Assembly (NCBI RefSeq): GCF_000153185.1
Contig: NZ_CH724149.1
Coordinates: 874,232-938,231 of the forward strand
Direction: 5' to 3'
Length of the DNA: 64,000 bases
DNA from: Reinekea blandensis MED297
Lineage (GTDB): Bacteria; Pseudomonadota; Gammaproteobacteria; Pseudomonadales; Natronospirillaceae
The number at the start of each line of letters is the position of its first letter. Position 1 is the stretch's first letter. Of this stretch, positions 22,791 through 32,764 are shown in pieces. Below the pieces are notes generated by a model. That model was not told the origin of the DNA. It did not search any database and saw only the letters and a list, made by a program, of their open reading frames with translations. A program made the translations under genes and the position numbers.

Positions 22791-23237
22791 ATGTCATCTG
22801 TATGGAATACGGCGCTGAATATCCTTGCCCGACGGGAGCATTCAGAGTCTGAGCTACAAGCTAAATTGGCGCGTAAGTTTCCAGAAGAATCAGATCAAAT
22901 CGAGGCGGTGATTGCTCGTCTTCAAGAGCAGGGACTGCAATCAGATGAGCGTTTCACCGAAATGTGGGTGCGCAGTCAGCTGATGAAAGGGCGAGGGCCT
23001 ATTCGGATAGTTAATGAAGCTCGCCAGCGTGGTATCGCAGAGCGTGTTGAGCAAGCTCTGGGATCGCTCGATCATGACTGGTTTGAAGCCGCTCTGGACG
23101 TGGCAAAGCGGAAGTTCCCAAACGGTGTCAGCTTTGAACAGCAAGCGAAGGTGTATCGATTCCTGTCTTATCGAGGATACTCATCAGATTGTATACGGTA
23201 TGTCTGTGATACGTTGAAGCAATCCGCGTCCGACTGA
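22791..23237 (+). CDS. recX: Regulatory protein RecX
   Basis: RecX binds the RecA filament and limits its activity. The 148-residue protein shows the RecX repeats of three-helix units: LARREHSESELQAKLARKF, LQSDERFTEMWVRSQLMKGRGPIRI and the C-terminal FLSYRGYSSDCIRYVC (given as separate blocks). The ATG at 22791 follows the recA terminator by 15 nt. Confidence 0.94.
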   Translation: MSSVWNTALNILARREHSESELQAKLARKFPEESDQIEAVIARLQEQGLQSDERFTEMWVRSQLMKGRGPIRIVNEARQRGIAERVEQALGSLDHDWFEAALDVAKRKFPNGVSFEQQAKVYRFLSYRGYSSDCIRYVCDTLKQSASD

Positions 23238-23382
23238 AGCCGTCTTTTCGTCACCATTTATCCCTCCCAGTCGCTCCCAAAGCGAGCAACCCCGGGTCTA
23301 TCGAGCTATTTCCACTGGCCGCGCTTGTGTGTACTATTGACACCCTTTTGAAGCCGAACCCGGAAAGAGACCCAAATTACGC

Positions 23383-25989
23383 ATGAAAACCTCCGAAATT
23401 AGACGCCGTTTCCTAGAGTTTTTTGAAAAGCATGAACATCGGGTTGTGCCAGCGGGCTCCCTTGTACCCGGTGACGATCCAACGTTGCTGTTCACGAATG
23501 CTGGTATGAACCAGTTTAAAGATGTGTTTTTGGGAACCGATCGTCGTGATTACAGCCGGGCAACGACGGCTCAACGCTGTGTGCGTGCAGGAGGTAAACA
23601 CAATGACCTCGAAAACGTTGGGTATACGGCTCGCCACCACACCTTTTTTGAGATGTTGGGCAATTTCAGCTTTGGTGATTATTTCAAACAGGACGCGATA
23701 CGTTTTGCGTGGACCTTTCTGACTGAAGAGTTGGGTCTGCCAAAGGAAAAGCTCTGGGTTACGGTCTATCAAGACGATGACGAAGCCGCTGATATCTGGA
23801 TTAACGACATTGGTGTTGATCCGAATAGATTGTCCCGACTGGGCGATAAAGACAATTTCTGGATGATGGGCGATACCGGCCCTTGTGGACCTTGTTCTGA
23901 GATTTTTTACGATCATGGCGAAGAGGTTCCTGGCGGACCTCCGGGCAGCCCCGACGATGATCTCGACCGTTACATAGAAATCTGGAATCTGGTTTTCATG
24001 CAGTTCGATACGTTAGCGGATGGCAGCCGCGTCCCGTTACCCAAACCTTCTGTTGATACAGGCATGGGTCTGGAGCGATTGGCTGCGATCCTGCAGGGGG
24101 TTCACAGTAACTACGAGATTGATCTGTTCCAGGCCCTCATTCGGGCAGCGATGCGCGTTACCGGCTGCACAGACATTGAAAATCGTTCTCTGCGCGTCAT
24201 TGCCGATCACATTCGATCGACGGCCTTTTTAATCGCTGATGGGGTGATTCCTTCTAATGAAGGACGGGGATATGTTCTCCGACGGATCATCCGGCGCGCA
24301 GTGCGTCACGGTTACAAACTGGGTTGCCAAGACCTCTTCCTGTTTAAGTTGGTGGATGATCTTGTTGATCAAATGGGTGAAGCCTACCCTGAGCTGGCCG
24401 AACAGGCCGATCACGTTCGCAAAGTACTTAAGATAGAAGAAGAGCAGTTCGCCCGGACTCTGGAAAACGGCATGACCATTCTTGAGCAGGGCATTGCTGA
24501 CATTGAGGGTAACGTGATTCCGGGTGAGTTGGTCTTCAAACTTTATGATACTTATGGCTTTCCGGCCGACCTGACCGCTGACGTTGCCAGAGAAAAAGGC
24601 TTGGATATCGATCAGGACGGCTTTGAATCACGCATGGCCGAACAACGTAAACGGGCACAATCTGCGAACAAATTCAAAATGGATCGGGACCTTGATCTGG
24701 CTCTGGATGGCGCAACCAATTTCTTAGGCTATGAGACACTGGCGGCGGAAGGGCAGGTCATCCGGTTGTTGCGAGGTGAAGACACCGTTTCTCAGTTGTC
24801 AGTCGGTGATGAAGGGGTGGTGATTCTCGATCAGACACCATTTTACGCGGAATCCGGTGGTCAAGCGGGTGATCGTGGTGTGATAACCACCGAAGCAGCA
24901 AGCCTCGAAGTGATCGATTGTCAGAAGCATCAAGGTCACTTCTTACATCAGGTGCGCGTTACTGACGGCGTATTGAAAACTGATGATCGTGTTGCCGCAA
25001 AGGTTCAGCGCAATGAGCGTGAAAATACAGCTCGTCATCACAGTGCTACTCACTTGCTGCACGCGGCTTTGCGTGAAGTACTGGGGACGCACGTACAGCA
25101 GCGTGGCTCATTGGTTACCCACGACAAGCTGCGGTTCGACTTTTCCCATTTAGAGGCGGTGACCGCTGAAGAGCTCGTTCAAATTGAAACGCTGGTAAAT
25201 CATCACATTATGGCAAACGCCGAAGTCACCACGGAACTGATGGATATCGACAGCGCTAAAGCGGCAGGTGCCGTCGCGCTGTTCGGAGAGAAGTACGATG
25301 ATCAGGTACGTGTGCTGACCATGGGTGAAGATGCCTATTCTAAAGAACTGTGTGGGGGCACGCACGTTCAGCGGACCGGCGACATTGGTCTCTTCCGGAT
25401 TGTTGCTGAAAGCGGTATTGCGGCCGGTATTCGGCGAGTTGAAGCGGTCGCCGGACCCTACGCGCTGGCGGAGATTCGCCAGCGGGATGCTGTCGTTAAT
25501 CGTCTCTCCGGGCAGTTTAAATGCTCAGTCGATCAACTTGAATCCAAGGTTCAACAAGCGGTTGCACACAGTAAAGACCTGGAAAAAGAGCTGTCGAAAC
25601 TCAAGGATAAACTGGCGTCGGCGGCTGCCGGTGATTTAACCAGCGAGGTTAAAGACGTTCAGGGCGTTAAAGTGTTGGCTGTAAGGCTGGATGGCGTTGA
25701 TGCTAAGTCGTTGCGTTCAACCATGGACCAGATGAAGTCGAAACTCGGTTCTGCCGTCATCCTGATCGTTGCGGTCGATGGCGAAAAAGTACAGTTAGCC
25801 GCGGGTGTAACCAAAGACCTGACCGCTACCTTCAAAGCCGGCAATCTGATTAAAGATGTGGGAGCTCTGATGGGCGCCAAAGGCGGAGGTAAGCCCGACA
25901 TGGCGATGGCCGGAGGCGGCGACATTAATAAAATCCCGGACGCGCTGCAGGCCGTACCGACCTGGGTGGAACAACAACTGTCAAACTGA
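23383..25989 (+). CDS. alaS: Alanine--tRNA ligase
   Basis: AlaRS charges tRNA-Ala and clears misacylated Ser/Gly. The protein has 868 residues (E. coli 876). The catalytic domain begins [19 protein letters not shown] and includes the motif 2 region [21 protein letters not shown] (given in part). The editing domain has [13 protein letters not shown] and the zinc-binding CGGTHV. A coiled segment and the C-Ala domain with the glycine-rich [15 protein letters not shown] finish it. lysC follows after 11 nt. Confidence 0.99.
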   Translation: MKTSEIRRRFLEFFEKHEHRVVPAGSLVPGDDPTLLFTNAGMNQFKDVFLGTDRRDYSRATTAQRCVRAGGKHNDLENVGYTARHHTFFEMLGNFSFGDYFKQDAIRFAWTFLTEELGLPKEKLWVTVYQDDDEAADIWINDIGVDPNRLSRLGDKDNFWMMGDTGPCGPCSEIFYDHGEEVPGGPPGSPDDDLDRYIEIWNLVFMQFDTLADGSRVPLPKPSVDTGMGLERLAAILQGVHSNYEIDLFQALIRAAMRVTGCTDIENRSLRVIADHIRSTAFLIADGVIPSNEGRGYVLRRIIRRAVRHGYKLGCQDLFLFKLVDDLVDQMGEAYPELAEQADHVRKVLKIEEEQFARTLENGMTILEQGIADIEGNVIPGELVFKLYDTYGFPADLTADVAREKGLDIDQDGFESRMAEQRKRAQSANKFKMDRDLDLALDGATNFLGYETLAAEGQVIRLLRGEDTVSQLSVGDEGVVILDQTPFYAESGGQAGDRGVITTEAASLEVIDCQKHQGHFLHQVRVTDGVLKTDDRVAAKVQRNERENTARHHSATHLLHAALREVLGTHVQQRGSLVTHDKLRFDFSHLEAVTAEELVQIETLVNHHIMANAEVTTELMDIDSAKAAGAVALFGEKYDDQVRVLTMGEDAYSKELCGGTHVQRTGDIGLFRIVAESGIAAGIRRVEAVAGPYALAEIRQRDAVVNRLSGQFKCSVDQLESKVQQAVAHSKDLEKELSKLKDKLASAAAGDLTSEVKDVQGVKVLAVRLDGVDAKSLRSTMDQMKSKLGSAVILIVAVDGEKVQLAAGVTKDLTATFKAGNLIKDVGALMGAKGGGKPDMAMAGGGDINKIPDALQAVPTWVEQQLSN

Positions 25990-26000
25990 TGTGAAGCGAT

Positions 26001-27227
26001 ATGGCCTTTTACGTACAGAAATACGGTGGCACCTCTGTTGGCTCAGTTGAGCGTATCGGAGCGGTCGCTGACAAAATTAAGTCATTTCGTGATGAAGGGC
26101 ATGACGTTGTTGTTGTCGTTTCTGCAATGAGTGGCGAGACGAACCGACTGCTCGGTCTGGCATCAGAAATTACCGACCAACCCAGCCCGCGAGAGTTGGA
26201 CGTTCTGGTCTCGACCGGTGAGCAGGTTACCATTGCGTTGTTGGCAATGGCCTTGCACGAGCGTGGATGTGACGCCAAGTCCTATACCGGTGATCAGATC
26301 AAGATACTCACCGACAGTGCCTACACCAAAGCCCGTATTCGTGAGATTGGTGTCGATGCCATCCAGGAAGATATTAAAAAAGGTCGTGTTGTCGTCGTTG
26401 CCGGTTTTCAGGGTGTGGACGAGTCCGGTAATACTACAACGTTAGGCCGGGGTGGCTCCGACACCTCCGCCGTGGCTATTGCAGCTGCGCTCAAGGCTGA
26501 CGAGTGTCAGATATATACCGACGTAGACGGTGTTTACACGACGGATCCTCGTGTCGTGGAAAAGGCGCGACGTCTTGAGCAAATTACCTTTGAAGAAATG
26601 CTGGAAATGGCCAGCTTGGGTTCTAAGGTTTTACAGATACGCTCGGTTGAATTTGCTGGCAAATATCAAGTACCGCTCAGAGTACTGTCAAGCTTTGTTG
26701 ACGGGCCTGGCACGTTGATTACATTTGAAGGTGATCAGAAAATGGAACAACCCGTAATATCAGGCATTGCCTTTAATCGTGACGAAGCCAAGCTGACGCT
26801 GGTTGGCGTACCTGACATCCCTGGCGCGGCAAGCCGAATATTGGGGCCGGTCAGCGCCGCCAATATTGAAGTGGACATGATTGTTCAAAATGTCGCGGAA
26901 GATAACACGACCGATTTTACCTTTACTGTGCACAGAAATGACTATCAGCGAGTGGTTCAGGTGCTTGAATCGGTCGCAGAAGATTTAGGCGCTCAGGCTG
27001 TGCGTGGAGACAACGCCATTGCTAAGGTGTCTATTGTCGGTGTCGGCATGCGTTCTCACGCAGGGGTGGCGTCGAAGATGTTTGATGCCCTGGCCGCTGA
27101 AAATATTAACATTCTGATGATTTCAACATCAGAAATTAAAGTCTCTGTTGTGCTGGAAGAAAAGTATCTCGAGCTGGCCGTCAGAGCGTTACACACGGCC
27201 TTTGAGCTTGATATTCAAAGCGAGTGA
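26001..27227 (+). CDS. lysC: Aspartate kinase
   Basis: Aspartokinase makes aspartyl phosphate, the entry to lysine, threonine and methionine synthesis. It has 408 residues, the length of the monofunctional Pseudomonas/Corynebacterium type. The kinase domain starts YVQKYGGTSVGSVERI and contains GFQGVDESGNTTTLGRGGSD (20-residue core). Two ACT domains follow after residue 260, where lysine and threonine would bind for feedback control. The alaS-lysC-csrA order matches Pseudomonas. Confidence 0.97.
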   Translation: MAFYVQKYGGTSVGSVERIGAVADKIKSFRDEGHDVVVVVSAMSGETNRLLGLASEITDQPSPRELDVLVSTGEQVTIALLAMALHERGCDAKSYTGDQIKILTDSAYTKARIREIGVDAIQEDIKKGRVVVVAGFQGVDESGNTTTLGRGGSDTSAVAIAAALKADECQIYTDVDGVYTTDPRVVEKARRLEQITFEEMLEMASLGSKVLQIRSVEFAGKYQVPLRVLSSFVDGPGTLITFEGDQKMEQPVISGIAFNRDEAKLTLVGVPDIPGAASRILGPVSAANIEVDMIVQNVAEDNTTDFTFTVHRNDYQRVVQVLESVAEDLGAQAVRGDNAIAKVSIVGVGMRSHAGVASKMFDALAAENINILMISTSEIKVSVVLEEKYLELAVRALHTAFELDIQSE

Positions 27228-27332
27228 CCCGATAGACGATAGCACCGGGTGATTTTTCCCCTGTTTGTGCTTTATTTATTTAATTTGTAGACAATACTAG
27301 GCATGATTGTTGTACTTTTGCCCTCAAGCACA

Positions 27333-27377
27333 GGAGTGGGCATCTGGAAAACAGGAATGTTCCAGGAATTTTAGGAG
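27333..27377 (+). promoter_or_regulatory. GGA-rich csrA leader, possible CsrA autoregulation sites
   Basis: Five GGA triplets occur in 45 nt before csrA, at 27333, 27346, 27354, 27365 and 27374; the last is inside the AGGAG ribosome binding site. GGA is the core of CsrA binding sites, and E. coli csrA is known to be autoregulated through such leader sites. None here fits ANGGA exactly, so binding is inferred. Confidence 0.45.
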
Positions 27378-27385
27378 ATTGGTGA

Positions 27386-27577
27386 ATGCTGATTTTAACG
27401 CGCCGAGTTGGTGAAACATTAATGATTGGCGATGAGGTAACGGTGACTGTACTCGGGGTCAAGGGTAATCAGGTTCGAATCGGGGTGAATGCGCCGAAAG
27501 ATGTCGCAGTTCACCGCGAAGAAATTTATCAGCGTATTCAGAAGGAAATGGGGCATCCGGAAGAGGATGACGAGTAA
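27386..27577 (+). CDS. csrA: Carbon storage regulator CsrA/RsmA
   Basis: A 63-residue dimeric RNA-binding regulator that blocks or stabilises translation of target mRNAs. The sequence [16 protein letters not shown] is the canonical N-terminus; the RNA-contact residues L4, R6 and R44 are all present. It has its own AGGAG and a GGA-rich leader. It stands between lysC and tRNA-Ser, exactly as in Pseudomonas. Confidence 0.98.
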   Translation: MLILTRRVGETLMIGDEVTVTVLGVKGNQVRIGVNAPKDVAVHREEIYQRIQKEMGHPEEDDE

Positions 27578-27650
27578 GTTCTGACCGTCACTCCGGCTCA
27601 TATTCCACATCGATAAAATTCGCTAATCTGTTAATTTTATTGAGTTTTTT

Positions 27651-27679
27651 CTTTCATTTTAAAAAAACCGTGGTAATAT
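27651..27679 (+). promoter_or_regulatory. Promoter of the tRNA-Ser/tRNA-Arg unit
   Basis: An extended -10, TGG-TAATAT at 27671-27679, with a weak -35 CTTTCA at 27651-27656 (17 bp spacer). A GC-rich discriminator (GCGCGCC) follows, typical of stable RNA promoters. The tRNA-Ser begins at 27694. Confidence 0.65.
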
Positions 27680-27693
27680 GCGCGCCGTTGTTT

Positions 27694-27783
27694 GGAGAGA
27701 TGGCCGAGTGGCTGAAGGCGCGCCCCTGCTAAGGGCGTATGGGAGAAATCTCATCGAGGGTTCGAATCCCTCTCTCTCCGCCA
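27694..27783 (+). tRNA. tRNA-Ser (GCT)
   Basis: A 90-nt tRNA with a long variable arm. The acceptor stem GGAGAGA pairs with TCTCTCC, the discriminator is G and CCA is encoded. The anticodon GCT is at 27728-27730. Confidence 0.97.
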
Positions 27784-27802
27784 CTTACTGCTTTTGCAGT
27801 CA

Positions 27803-27879
27803 GCGCCCGTAGCTCAGCTGGATAGAGTACCTGGCTACGAACCAGGCGGTCGCACGTTCGAATCGTGCCGGGCGCGCCA
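27803..27879 (+). tRNA. tRNA-Arg (ACG), copy 1
   Basis: A 77-nt cloverleaf with acceptor GCGCCCG/CGGGCGC, discriminator G and encoded CCA. The anticodon loop CTACGAA carries ACG, read as ICG after deamination. Confidence 0.97.
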
Positions 27880-27926
27880 ATTTAACAGAGGACATGAGCT
27901 CTGTATAAAAAAGACATGGTCTGTAC

Positions 27927-28003
27927 GCGCCCGTAGCTCAGCTGGATAGAGTACCTGGCTACGAACCAGGCGGTCGCACGTTCGAATCGTGCCGGGCGCG
28001 CCA
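27927..28003 (+). tRNA. tRNA-Arg (ACG), copy 2
   Basis: Identical over all 77 nt to the copy at 27803-27879 and separated from it by 47 nt of unrelated spacer. Confidence 0.97.
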
Positions 28004-28079
28004 ACTCCCTCTTAAAGTCATCTTCCACCCGGTTAGCATTATCTTTGTTGATAGAAGATGGTGGTCAGCCAGGTCTTAT

Positions 28080-29024
28080 TTAGTTCGCATCACCAAAGCC
28101 GGGAAGAACCTGGTTGATTTCATCAATCGTGTTCAGCCGTCGAATGCGCTGAAATAATCGTTCTGCTTCAACAAAGCTCAGTCTGAGATGGTTTAGCCAC
28201 TGCTTAAGACGTCCGGCGCAGTAGCGTGGTGACATCTGTTGCGTAACCTCTTGCCAGAACTGAACAACCAACTGATGAACCTGCGACCAATCGGACTTTT
28301 GATTGTGACGGCCCGTAATTTCGGACGCCAACCATGGGTTACGAACGGCACCACGACCTAACATGATCGACGAACAGTTGGCTTCATGTTGGGCGCGACC
28401 GGCATCAGCCGGTGTCCAAATCTCGCCATTAATGATCATCGGGATACCCAGGCGCGCTTCGAAATCCGCTGGCAGATGCCAGTAGGCGGGTGGCGTGTAT
28501 CCCTGCTGTTTCGTTCTGGCATGCACAATGATTTCGTTCGCACCACCATCGCGTATTGCGTGGGCGCATTCCCACATTAAGGAGTTATCTTCAAAGCCAA
28601 GTCGCATTTTAGCCGACAGCGTTTGATCGCCTGGAAGCGCATCTCGAACAGAACGAACCACAGCATAGATGCTTTCCGGCTCCGTTAAGAGTACCGCGCC
28701 ACCCTTGGAGGCATTGACGGTTTTGCTTGGGCATCCGAAGTTGAGATCGAGACCGTGTGAGCCTAGCTCAATGGCGCGCAGGGCGTTTTCGGCCAGAGCT
28801 TGGGGGTGACTGCCAAGAAGTTGCACCCGTACCGGGGTGCCAGCGCCAGTGCGACCCTGTTGGTGTAACTCAGGGACCTGCTCAAGAAAAACGCGCTTGG
28901 GCAGTAACTGATCAACAACACGTACAAACTCTGAGACGGCCAGGTCATACCCACCGCACTGGGTGATGAGCTTGCGCAGATAGTGATCCGCCAAGCCTTC
29001 CATCGGCGCCAAATAGATACTCAT
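28080..29024 (-). CDS. dusC: tRNA-dihydrouridine(16) synthase DusC
   Basis: An FMN-dependent tRNA dihydrouridine synthase. The start ATG at 29024 gives MSIYLAPMEGLADH, the canonical Dus N-terminus, and 314 residues. The signature LDLNFGCPSKTVNASKGGA carries the catalytic Cys of NFGCPSK. FMN-phosphate contacts lie in HARTKQQGY, IINGEIWT and MLGRGAVRNPW. The short DusC-type C-terminal domain (YCAGRLKQWLNHLR) supports DusC rather than DusA or DusB. It lies next to tRNA genes on the opposite strand. Confidence 0.9.
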   Translation of the reverse strand: MSIYLAPMEGLADHYLRKLITQCGGYDLAVSEFVRVVDQLLPKRVFLEQVPELHQQGRTGAGTPVRVQLLGSHPQALAENALRAIELGSHGLDLNFGCPSKTVNASKGGAVLLTEPESIYAVVRSVRDALPGDQTLSAKMRLGFEDNSLMWECAHAIRDGGANEIIVHARTKQQGYTPPAYWHLPADFEARLGIPMIINGEIWTPADAGRAQHEANCSSIMLGRGAVRNPWLASEITGRHNQKSDWSQVHQLVVQFWQEVTQQMSPRYCAGRLKQWLNHLRLSFVEAERLFQRIRRLNTIDEINQVLPGFGDAN

Positions 29025-29401
29025 ATCACAACAAACGGTTCGTAATTCGGGTGGCAAGGATACCGGGCTGTCATGCCGGGGGCGAGTTTTTTGTGCGTTT
29101 TGGCGATGCCTATTGCAACCGTAAATTTTCGTTTTGCTGACTAGGACTCATGAGGCCCTGAAATGCATCGTTGCAACAATGGTTCGGCGGTTTTATTGCT
29201 TCGATTTGTCAATATAAGGTAACCTACGGTGTTAATTCAGGGCATTTGAACTCTGAACGACAGGTGACTGGAAAATGGTGTCGGGTTTGCGATGGCAATA
29301 GCCAGAGCGAGCTTTGATGTTCCAGTTAATGTCCGTAGCCAAGTCCGATGGCTCGGTCCCTGTCCAGCCAACAATTACTCGGGTCATACAAGGATCAATC
29401 C
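29025..29401. other. Spacer between dusC and oadG (377 nt), no gene seen
   Basis: It holds the divergent upstream regions of dusC and the oadGAB operon. A TATAAG at 29213-29218 is the only -10-like element I see on the plus strand and has no good -35. No convincing open frame, tRNA or terminator is present. Confidence 0.5.
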
Positions 29402-29641
29402 ATGTCTGAGCTTATTCAGGGCGGCGTCAACCTCATGCTTATGGGGATGGGGAGCGTTTTTGTCTTCCTGACGTTACTGGTTTTCGGAACCATGTTAATG
29501 TCAAAAATCATCATGCAAATGCCAGGCACAGCAGAGCCTGAAACGCCTTCCAAAGTTTCCAATCGTAACTCAGGTGAAGATCTCGCTGAAATCGCAGCCG
29601 TGGCGGCGGCCATTAAACAGATTCATCAAAAATCATCCTGA
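29402..29641 (+). CDS. oadG: Oxaloacetate decarboxylase gamma chain (Na+ pump)
   Basis: A 79-residue protein with one membrane helix (about residues 10-33, LMLMGMGSVFVFLTLLVF) and a short hydrophilic tail. It anchors the alpha subunit to the beta subunit of the sodium-pumping decarboxylase. ATG 29402 has AAGGA at 29389-29393. The family is too small for motif proof, but the position before oadA and oadB makes the call firm. Confidence 0.92.
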   Translation: MSELIQGGVNLMLMGMGSVFVFLTLLVFGTMLMSKIIMQMPGTAEPETPSKVSNRNSGEDLAEIAAVAAAIKQIHQKSS

Positions 29642-29683
29642 ACAGTTGCTGCGGCACTATTCGATTCTGAAAGGTAAGAATCC

Positions 29684-31483
29684 ATGACAACAAATAAAAA
29701 TCCGATAAAAATCACTGATGTTGTACTAAGAGATGCTCACCAGTCTCTGTTTGCAACGCGTTTACGTATCGACGACATGTTGCCGATCTGCGAAAAGCTC
29801 GATCAGGTTGGATACTGGTCTCTTGAGTCCTGGGGTGGGGCAACCTTTGATGCCTGTATCCGGTTTTTGGGAGAAGACCCATGGGATCGTATTCGTGAGT
29901 TGAAAAAAGCGATGCCCAATACCCGTCAGCAAATGCTGCTGCGTGGACAGAACCTGTTAGGGTACCGGCACTATGCCGACGATGTCGTCGATAAGTTTGT
30001 CGAGCGTGCGGTTACCAATGGTGTCGACGTTTTCCGCGTCTTTGATGCCATGAATGATCCGCGCAATCTGCAACGCGCAATGGAAGCGGTGCGTAAACAG
30101 GGCGCTCATGCGCAGGGCACCATTTCTTTCACCACGAGTCCGGTGCATACCACTGAAAACTGGTTGGCGTTGTCCAAACAGATTGAGGACATGGGTGCAG
30201 ATTCGATTGCGATCAAAGACATGTCCGGCATTTTGACTCCTTATGATGCTTTCGATCTGATCAGTCAGATGAAGTCATCGCTGGATATCCCGATTTCTTT
30301 CCACACCCATGCGACGTCGGGCCTGTCTTCCATGACTCAGTTAAAAGCCATTGAAGCCGGTGTCGATCATGTTGATACCGCTATTTCCTCAATGTCGATG
30401 ACCTATGGTCATTCACCGACCGAAGCGCTGGTAGCCGCGTTGAAGGGCACCGAGCGGGACCCTGGTCTGGACCTGGAACTGCTTGAAGACATTGCGACTT
30501 ACTTCCGGAAAATCCGCAAGAAATACAGCAAGTTTGAAGGCCAGCTTCGTGGTACCGATACCCGTATTCTGATTGCTCAGGTACCGGGTGGCATGTTGAC
30601 GAACATGGAAGGCCAACTCAAAGAGCAGGGTGCCGCCGATAAGTTTGATGACGTGTTGGCTGAAATCCCCCGGGTTCGTGAAGACCTTGGTCACATTCCA
30701 TTAGTAACTCCGACTTCTCAGATTGTCGGAACACAGGCCGTGCTGAATGTATTAACCGGGGAACGGTACAAGTCCATTTCTAAAGAAACCCAGGCCATCC
30801 TGAAAGGTGAGTATGGTGCAGCCCCGGCACCGTTCAATGAAGACCTGCAGAAAAAGGTGCTCGATGGTGCTGAAGCGATTACCTGCCGCCCAGCTGACCT
30901 GCTGGAAAACGAGTTGGACAAGTTGACCGCAGAACTCGAAAGCATTGCCAAGGAAAAAGGCATCCGTCTGGCTGATTCGAAAGTTGATGATGTACTGATC
31001 TATGCGCTCTTTCCGCAAATCGGGTTGAAGTTCCTGGAAAATCGAGACAATCCGGATGCGTTTGAACCCGCGCCGACCGAAGCCGACGCAGCGCCATCGT
31101 CGAAGGCCGCTGGTGGCGAAGGCGTTTATACCGTCGAAGTCAACGGGAAATCCTATGTGGCTTCTGTGGATGCCAAAGGCGACGTCTCGGTTACTGTCAA
31201 CGGAAAAACCTACAACCCGTCAATTACCGAGGGTGGGGAAGCTTCTGCAGCACCGCAGCCAACCGAATCCGCGGGCGTCGAAGTGCCAGCGCCGCTTGCC
31301 GGTAACATCTTTAAGGTGTTGGTCAGCCCTGGGGAGGCCGTTGAAGAGGGTCAGGTTGTGATGATTCTGGAAGCCATGAAAATGGAAACGGAAGTCAGTG
31401 CACCGCAGGCCGGTACGGTCAGTCAAGTCGCTGTGAAAGAAGGCGATTCCGTATCTGTTGGCGATACTCTGCTGACGCTTTAA
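29684..31483 (+). CDS. oadA: Oxaloacetate decarboxylase alpha subunit (biotin)
   Basis: It transfers the carboxyl group of oxaloacetate to biotin. The carboxyltransferase TIM barrel starts [37 protein letters not shown] is the metal-binding HxH region. A PYC_OADA domain follows, then a linker rich in Ala/Pro, then the biotinyl domain with EAMKMETEV, biotin on Lys566. The protein has 599 residues, the usual size. oadB follows after 12 nt. Confidence 0.98.
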   Translation: MTTNKNPIKITDVVLRDAHQSLFATRLRIDDMLPICEKLDQVGYWSLESWGGATFDACIRFLGEDPWDRIRELKKAMPNTRQQMLLRGQNLLGYRHYADDVVDKFVERAVTNGVDVFRVFDAMNDPRNLQRAMEAVRKQGAHAQGTISFTTSPVHTTENWLALSKQIEDMGADSIAIKDMSGILTPYDAFDLISQMKSSLDIPISFHTHATSGLSSMTQLKAIEAGVDHVDTAISSMSMTYGHSPTEALVAALKGTERDPGLDLELLEDIATYFRKIRKKYSKFEGQLRGTDTRILIAQVPGGMLTNMEGQLKEQGAADKFDDVLAEIPRVREDLGHIPLVTPTSQIVGTQAVLNVLTGERYKSISKETQAILKGEYGAAPAPFNEDLQKKVLDGAEAITCRPADLLENELDKLTAELESIAKEKGIRLADSKVDDVLIYALFPQIGLKFLENRDNPDAFEPAPTEADAAPSSKAAGGEGVYTVEVNGKSYVASVDAKGDVSVTVNGKTYNPSITEGGEASAAPQPTESAGVEVPAPLAGNIFKVLVSPGEAVEEGQVVMILEAMKMETEVSAPQAGTVSQVAVKEGDSVSVGDTLLTL

Positions 31484-31495
31484 GGAGCCGAGTTC

Positions 31496-32626
31496 ATGGA
31501 TAAGTTTCAACAACTGATATTGGATTCAGGTCTGTACAATTTGTCATTTGGGCAATTTGTCATGATGCTGGTCGGTCTGGTCCTGATTTATCTGGCGATA
31601 TCAAAGCGTTTTGAGCCGCTACTGCTTCTGCCTATTGGTTTTGGCACCATTCTGGTCAATATTCCAGGGGCTGGTATGGGCGAAGTGGGTGGCCTGCTGT
31701 ATTACATCTCGAAAGTCGGCATCAGCACCGGTGTATTCCCATTGCTGATCTTCATGGGTGTTGGCGCGATGACCGATTTCGGACCGCTCTTGGCGAACCC
31801 CAAAACGTTGTTTCTGGGAGCCGCTGCTCAGTTCGGTATATTCGGCACGGTGATTGGTGCGGTATGGATGAGCTCTATGGGCTGGGTCGATTTCAGCCTG
31901 CAGGATGCTGCCGCCATCGGTATTATCGGCGGCGCTGATGGTCCGACCTCCATTTTCGTTGCCAGTCGGCTGGCACCTGAGTTGCTCGGTGCTATTGCGG
32001 TGGCCGCATACAGTTACATGGCCCTGGTTCCGCTGATTCAGCCGCCAATCATGAAGGCGTTGACCACCAGTGATGAGCGGAAAATCAAAATGGAACAGCT
32101 TCGGGTGGTTTCCAAACGTGAGAAAATCATTTTCCCGATCGTCGTACTGCTCTTGGTCGCCATGTTCCTGCCGTCGGCGGCGCCTTTGCTGGGCATGTTC
32201 TGCCTGGGGAACCTGATGAAAGAAAGTGGTGTTGTCGACCGTTTGAGCGATACCGCTCAGAACGCGTTGATGAACACCGTCACGATCATGCTGGGTCTGG
32301 CCGTTGGCTCGAAAATGAGCGCGTCGGCGTTTCTGAATGTGGAAACTCTGGGCATTCTGGCGTTAGGTCTGGTTGCGTTTTGCGTCGGTACGGCCACTGG
32401 CGTACTGATGGCTAAGTTGATGAATCTGTTCATCAAGGTGCCGATTAATCCGTTAATAGGATCTGCAGGGGTTTCCGCCGTGCCGATGGCCGCGCGGGTT
32501 TCAAACAAGGTTGGTCTGGAAGCGAACAACCAGAACTTCTTACTGATGCATGCGATGGGACCAAACGTCGCCGGGGTTATCGGGTCAGCCGTAGCCGCAG
32601 GGGTTATGCTCTCCTACTTCGGTTGA
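31496..32626 (+). CDS. oadB: Oxaloacetate decarboxylase beta subunit (Na+ translocating)
   Basis: This membrane subunit decarboxylates carboxybiotin and exports Na+. The 376-residue protein has about nine or more helices. The conserved segment [20 protein letters not shown] carries the Asp essential for Na+ transport in the family (D203 in Klebsiella numbering, by homology). [20 protein letters not shown] closes the protein. A strong terminator follows, so oadGAB is a complete unit. Confidence 0.97.
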   Translation: MDKFQQLILDSGLYNLSFGQFVMMLVGLVLIYLAISKRFEPLLLLPIGFGTILVNIPGAGMGEVGGLLYYISKVGISTGVFPLLIFMGVGAMTDFGPLLANPKTLFLGAAAQFGIFGTVIGAVWMSSMGWVDFSLQDAAAIGIIGGADGPTSIFVASRLAPELLGAIAVAAYSYMALVPLIQPPIMKALTTSDERKIKMEQLRVVSKREKIIFPIVVLLLVAMFLPSAAPLLGMFCLGNLMKESGVVDRLSDTAQNALMNTVTIMLGLAVGSKMSASAFLNVETLGILALGLVAFCVGTATGVLMAKLMNLFIKVPINPLIGSAGVSAVPMAARVSNKVGLEANNQNFLLMHAMGPNVAGVIGSAVAAGVMLSYFG

Positions 32627-32646
32627 TCAGAATCGATTTCGCTGGG

Positions 32647-32678
32647 AAGGCGCCATTTTCGCAATGGCGCCTTTTTTT
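32647..32678 (+). terminator. Intrinsic terminator after oadB
   Basis: AAGGCGCCATT (32647-32657) pairs perfectly with AATGGCGCCTT (32663-32673) through a 5-nt loop, followed by TTTTT. It isolates the next cassette from oadGAB. Confidence 0.9.
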
Positions 32679-32764
32679 ATGGCTTTAAAAATTGGTATTG
32701 TGTTATTTAACAGGCCACTGATTTTTGCAAGGTGGCGGTCAATCCGCATTCTACTGGCAACATT

